Source of the DNA: JAAZNO01 sp964508025
GTDB taxonomy: Bacteria; Chloroflexota; Anaerolineae; B4-G1; SLSP01
Reading direction: 5' to 3'
Assembly (NCBI GenBank): GCA_964508025.1
Contig: CAZDSF010000094.1
Coordinates: 1 to 13,024, forward strand
DNA length: 13,024 nucleotides
Of the stretch, positions 12,808-13,024 are shown piece by piece. The translations under genes and the position numbers were made by a program. Numbering within the stretch: the first letter of the stretch is position 1; each line of letters opens with the position of its first letter. The notes beneath the pieces were generated by a model. That model was not told where the DNA came from. It saw only the letters and a program-made list of their open reading frames with translations, and made no database searches.

Positions 12808-13024
12808 TCAGGCGGCAGCTTTGCGGCGTTTCCTGAGCAGGCCGGCGCCGCCAACCGCCCCCAGCAGAACGCTGACCTGGATTGTGGGGCGGCTTCCGAA
12901 CACCGCGAGGCTCACCGCGCTGGGAGCTGCCTCTGGCGCAGCGCTCACCGGCCCATGGAAGGTGCTGACGAAGTAAATATCCACATCTTCCAGGCGGTAG
13001 AAATAGGTTGCGCCGGGCGTCACA
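12808..13024 (-). CDS. C-terminus of an exported surface protein (5' end outside window)
   Basis: About 72 residues are visible, in a frame open to the window edge; the GTG at 13021-13023 reads as internal Val, not a start. The sequence VTPGATYFYRLEDVD, then STFHGPVSA, resembles the last strands of fibronectin-III- or CARDB-like repeats in large secreted proteins of Chloroflexota. A Pro/Ala-rich stretch follows, then a modest hydrophobic segment (IQVSVLLGAVGGAGLL) and a basic end (RKRRKAAA). This is the tripartite shape of C-terminal membrane-anchor or sorting signals, but no LPXTG or PEP motif is seen, so the sorting system is unknown. The substrate or surface role cannot be told from this fragment. 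It has its own terminator. Confidence 0.7.
   Translation of the reverse strand, partial: VTPGATYFYRLEDVDIYFVSTFHGPVSAAPEAAPSAVSLAVFGSRPTIQVSVLLGAVGGAGLLRKRRKAAA

Overview
The window is a GC-rich bacterial chromosome segment that most resembles Chloroflexota (green non-sulfur bacteria; an Anaerolineae- or Caldilineae-like lineage would fit). This is inferred from four things: a Gram-positive-style primosome order (dnaB, dnaD-like, dnaC/dnaI-like) next to recA; a near-consensus Gram-positive-type LexA box in the recA promoter; a lipoprotein with a LamG-like jelly-roll; and a surface protein ending in a YRLEDVD-type module with a hydrophobic and basic tail. Species cannot be named from sequence alone.

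Positions 1-4436 (+ strand) form a replication and recombination block. The 3' part of the replicative helicase DnaB is followed by a DnaD-like primosomal protein and then a helicase-loader-type protein. The loader carries a zinc knuckle and two complete DnaC/DnaI-type ATPase modules in one chain, and its gene overlaps the dnaD-like gene by 80 nt. recA follows under its own SOS-like promoter and ends in a strong intrinsic terminator.

Positions 4438-9963 (- strand) look like one signalling and proteolysis cassette. It is read as a soluble histidine kinase (degenerate receiver, three GAF domains, HisKA, HATPase), a lipoprotein (start and stop overlap as ATGA), a six-helix membrane protein, and a chymotrypsin-fold serine protease. 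The membrane protein ends in the same small domain that begins the protease, which ties the two genes together. The 194-nt gap between them holds a possible frameshifted tail.

Positions 10140-11641 (- strand) hold an amidohydrolase of the MTA/SAH-deaminase and chlorohydrolase type, preceded and overlapped (ATGA) by the first third of a DUF1801-type gene that looks truncated.

Positions 11642-11800 contain a long imperfect hairpin made of 9-10 bp units (CAGAT on one side, ATCTG/ATCCG on the other) and then a textbook + strand terminator. With a promoter-like sequence upstream this could be a small RNA.

Positions 11771-12677 (- strand) encode a stand-alone cyclic-nucleotide-binding-domain protein coupled (ATGA) to a 77-residue protein of unknown function, behind a recognisable promoter. 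The right edge (12808-13024, - strand) is the C-terminus of an exported surface protein with its own terminator. No tRNA, rRNA, CRISPR array or transposase was recognised.
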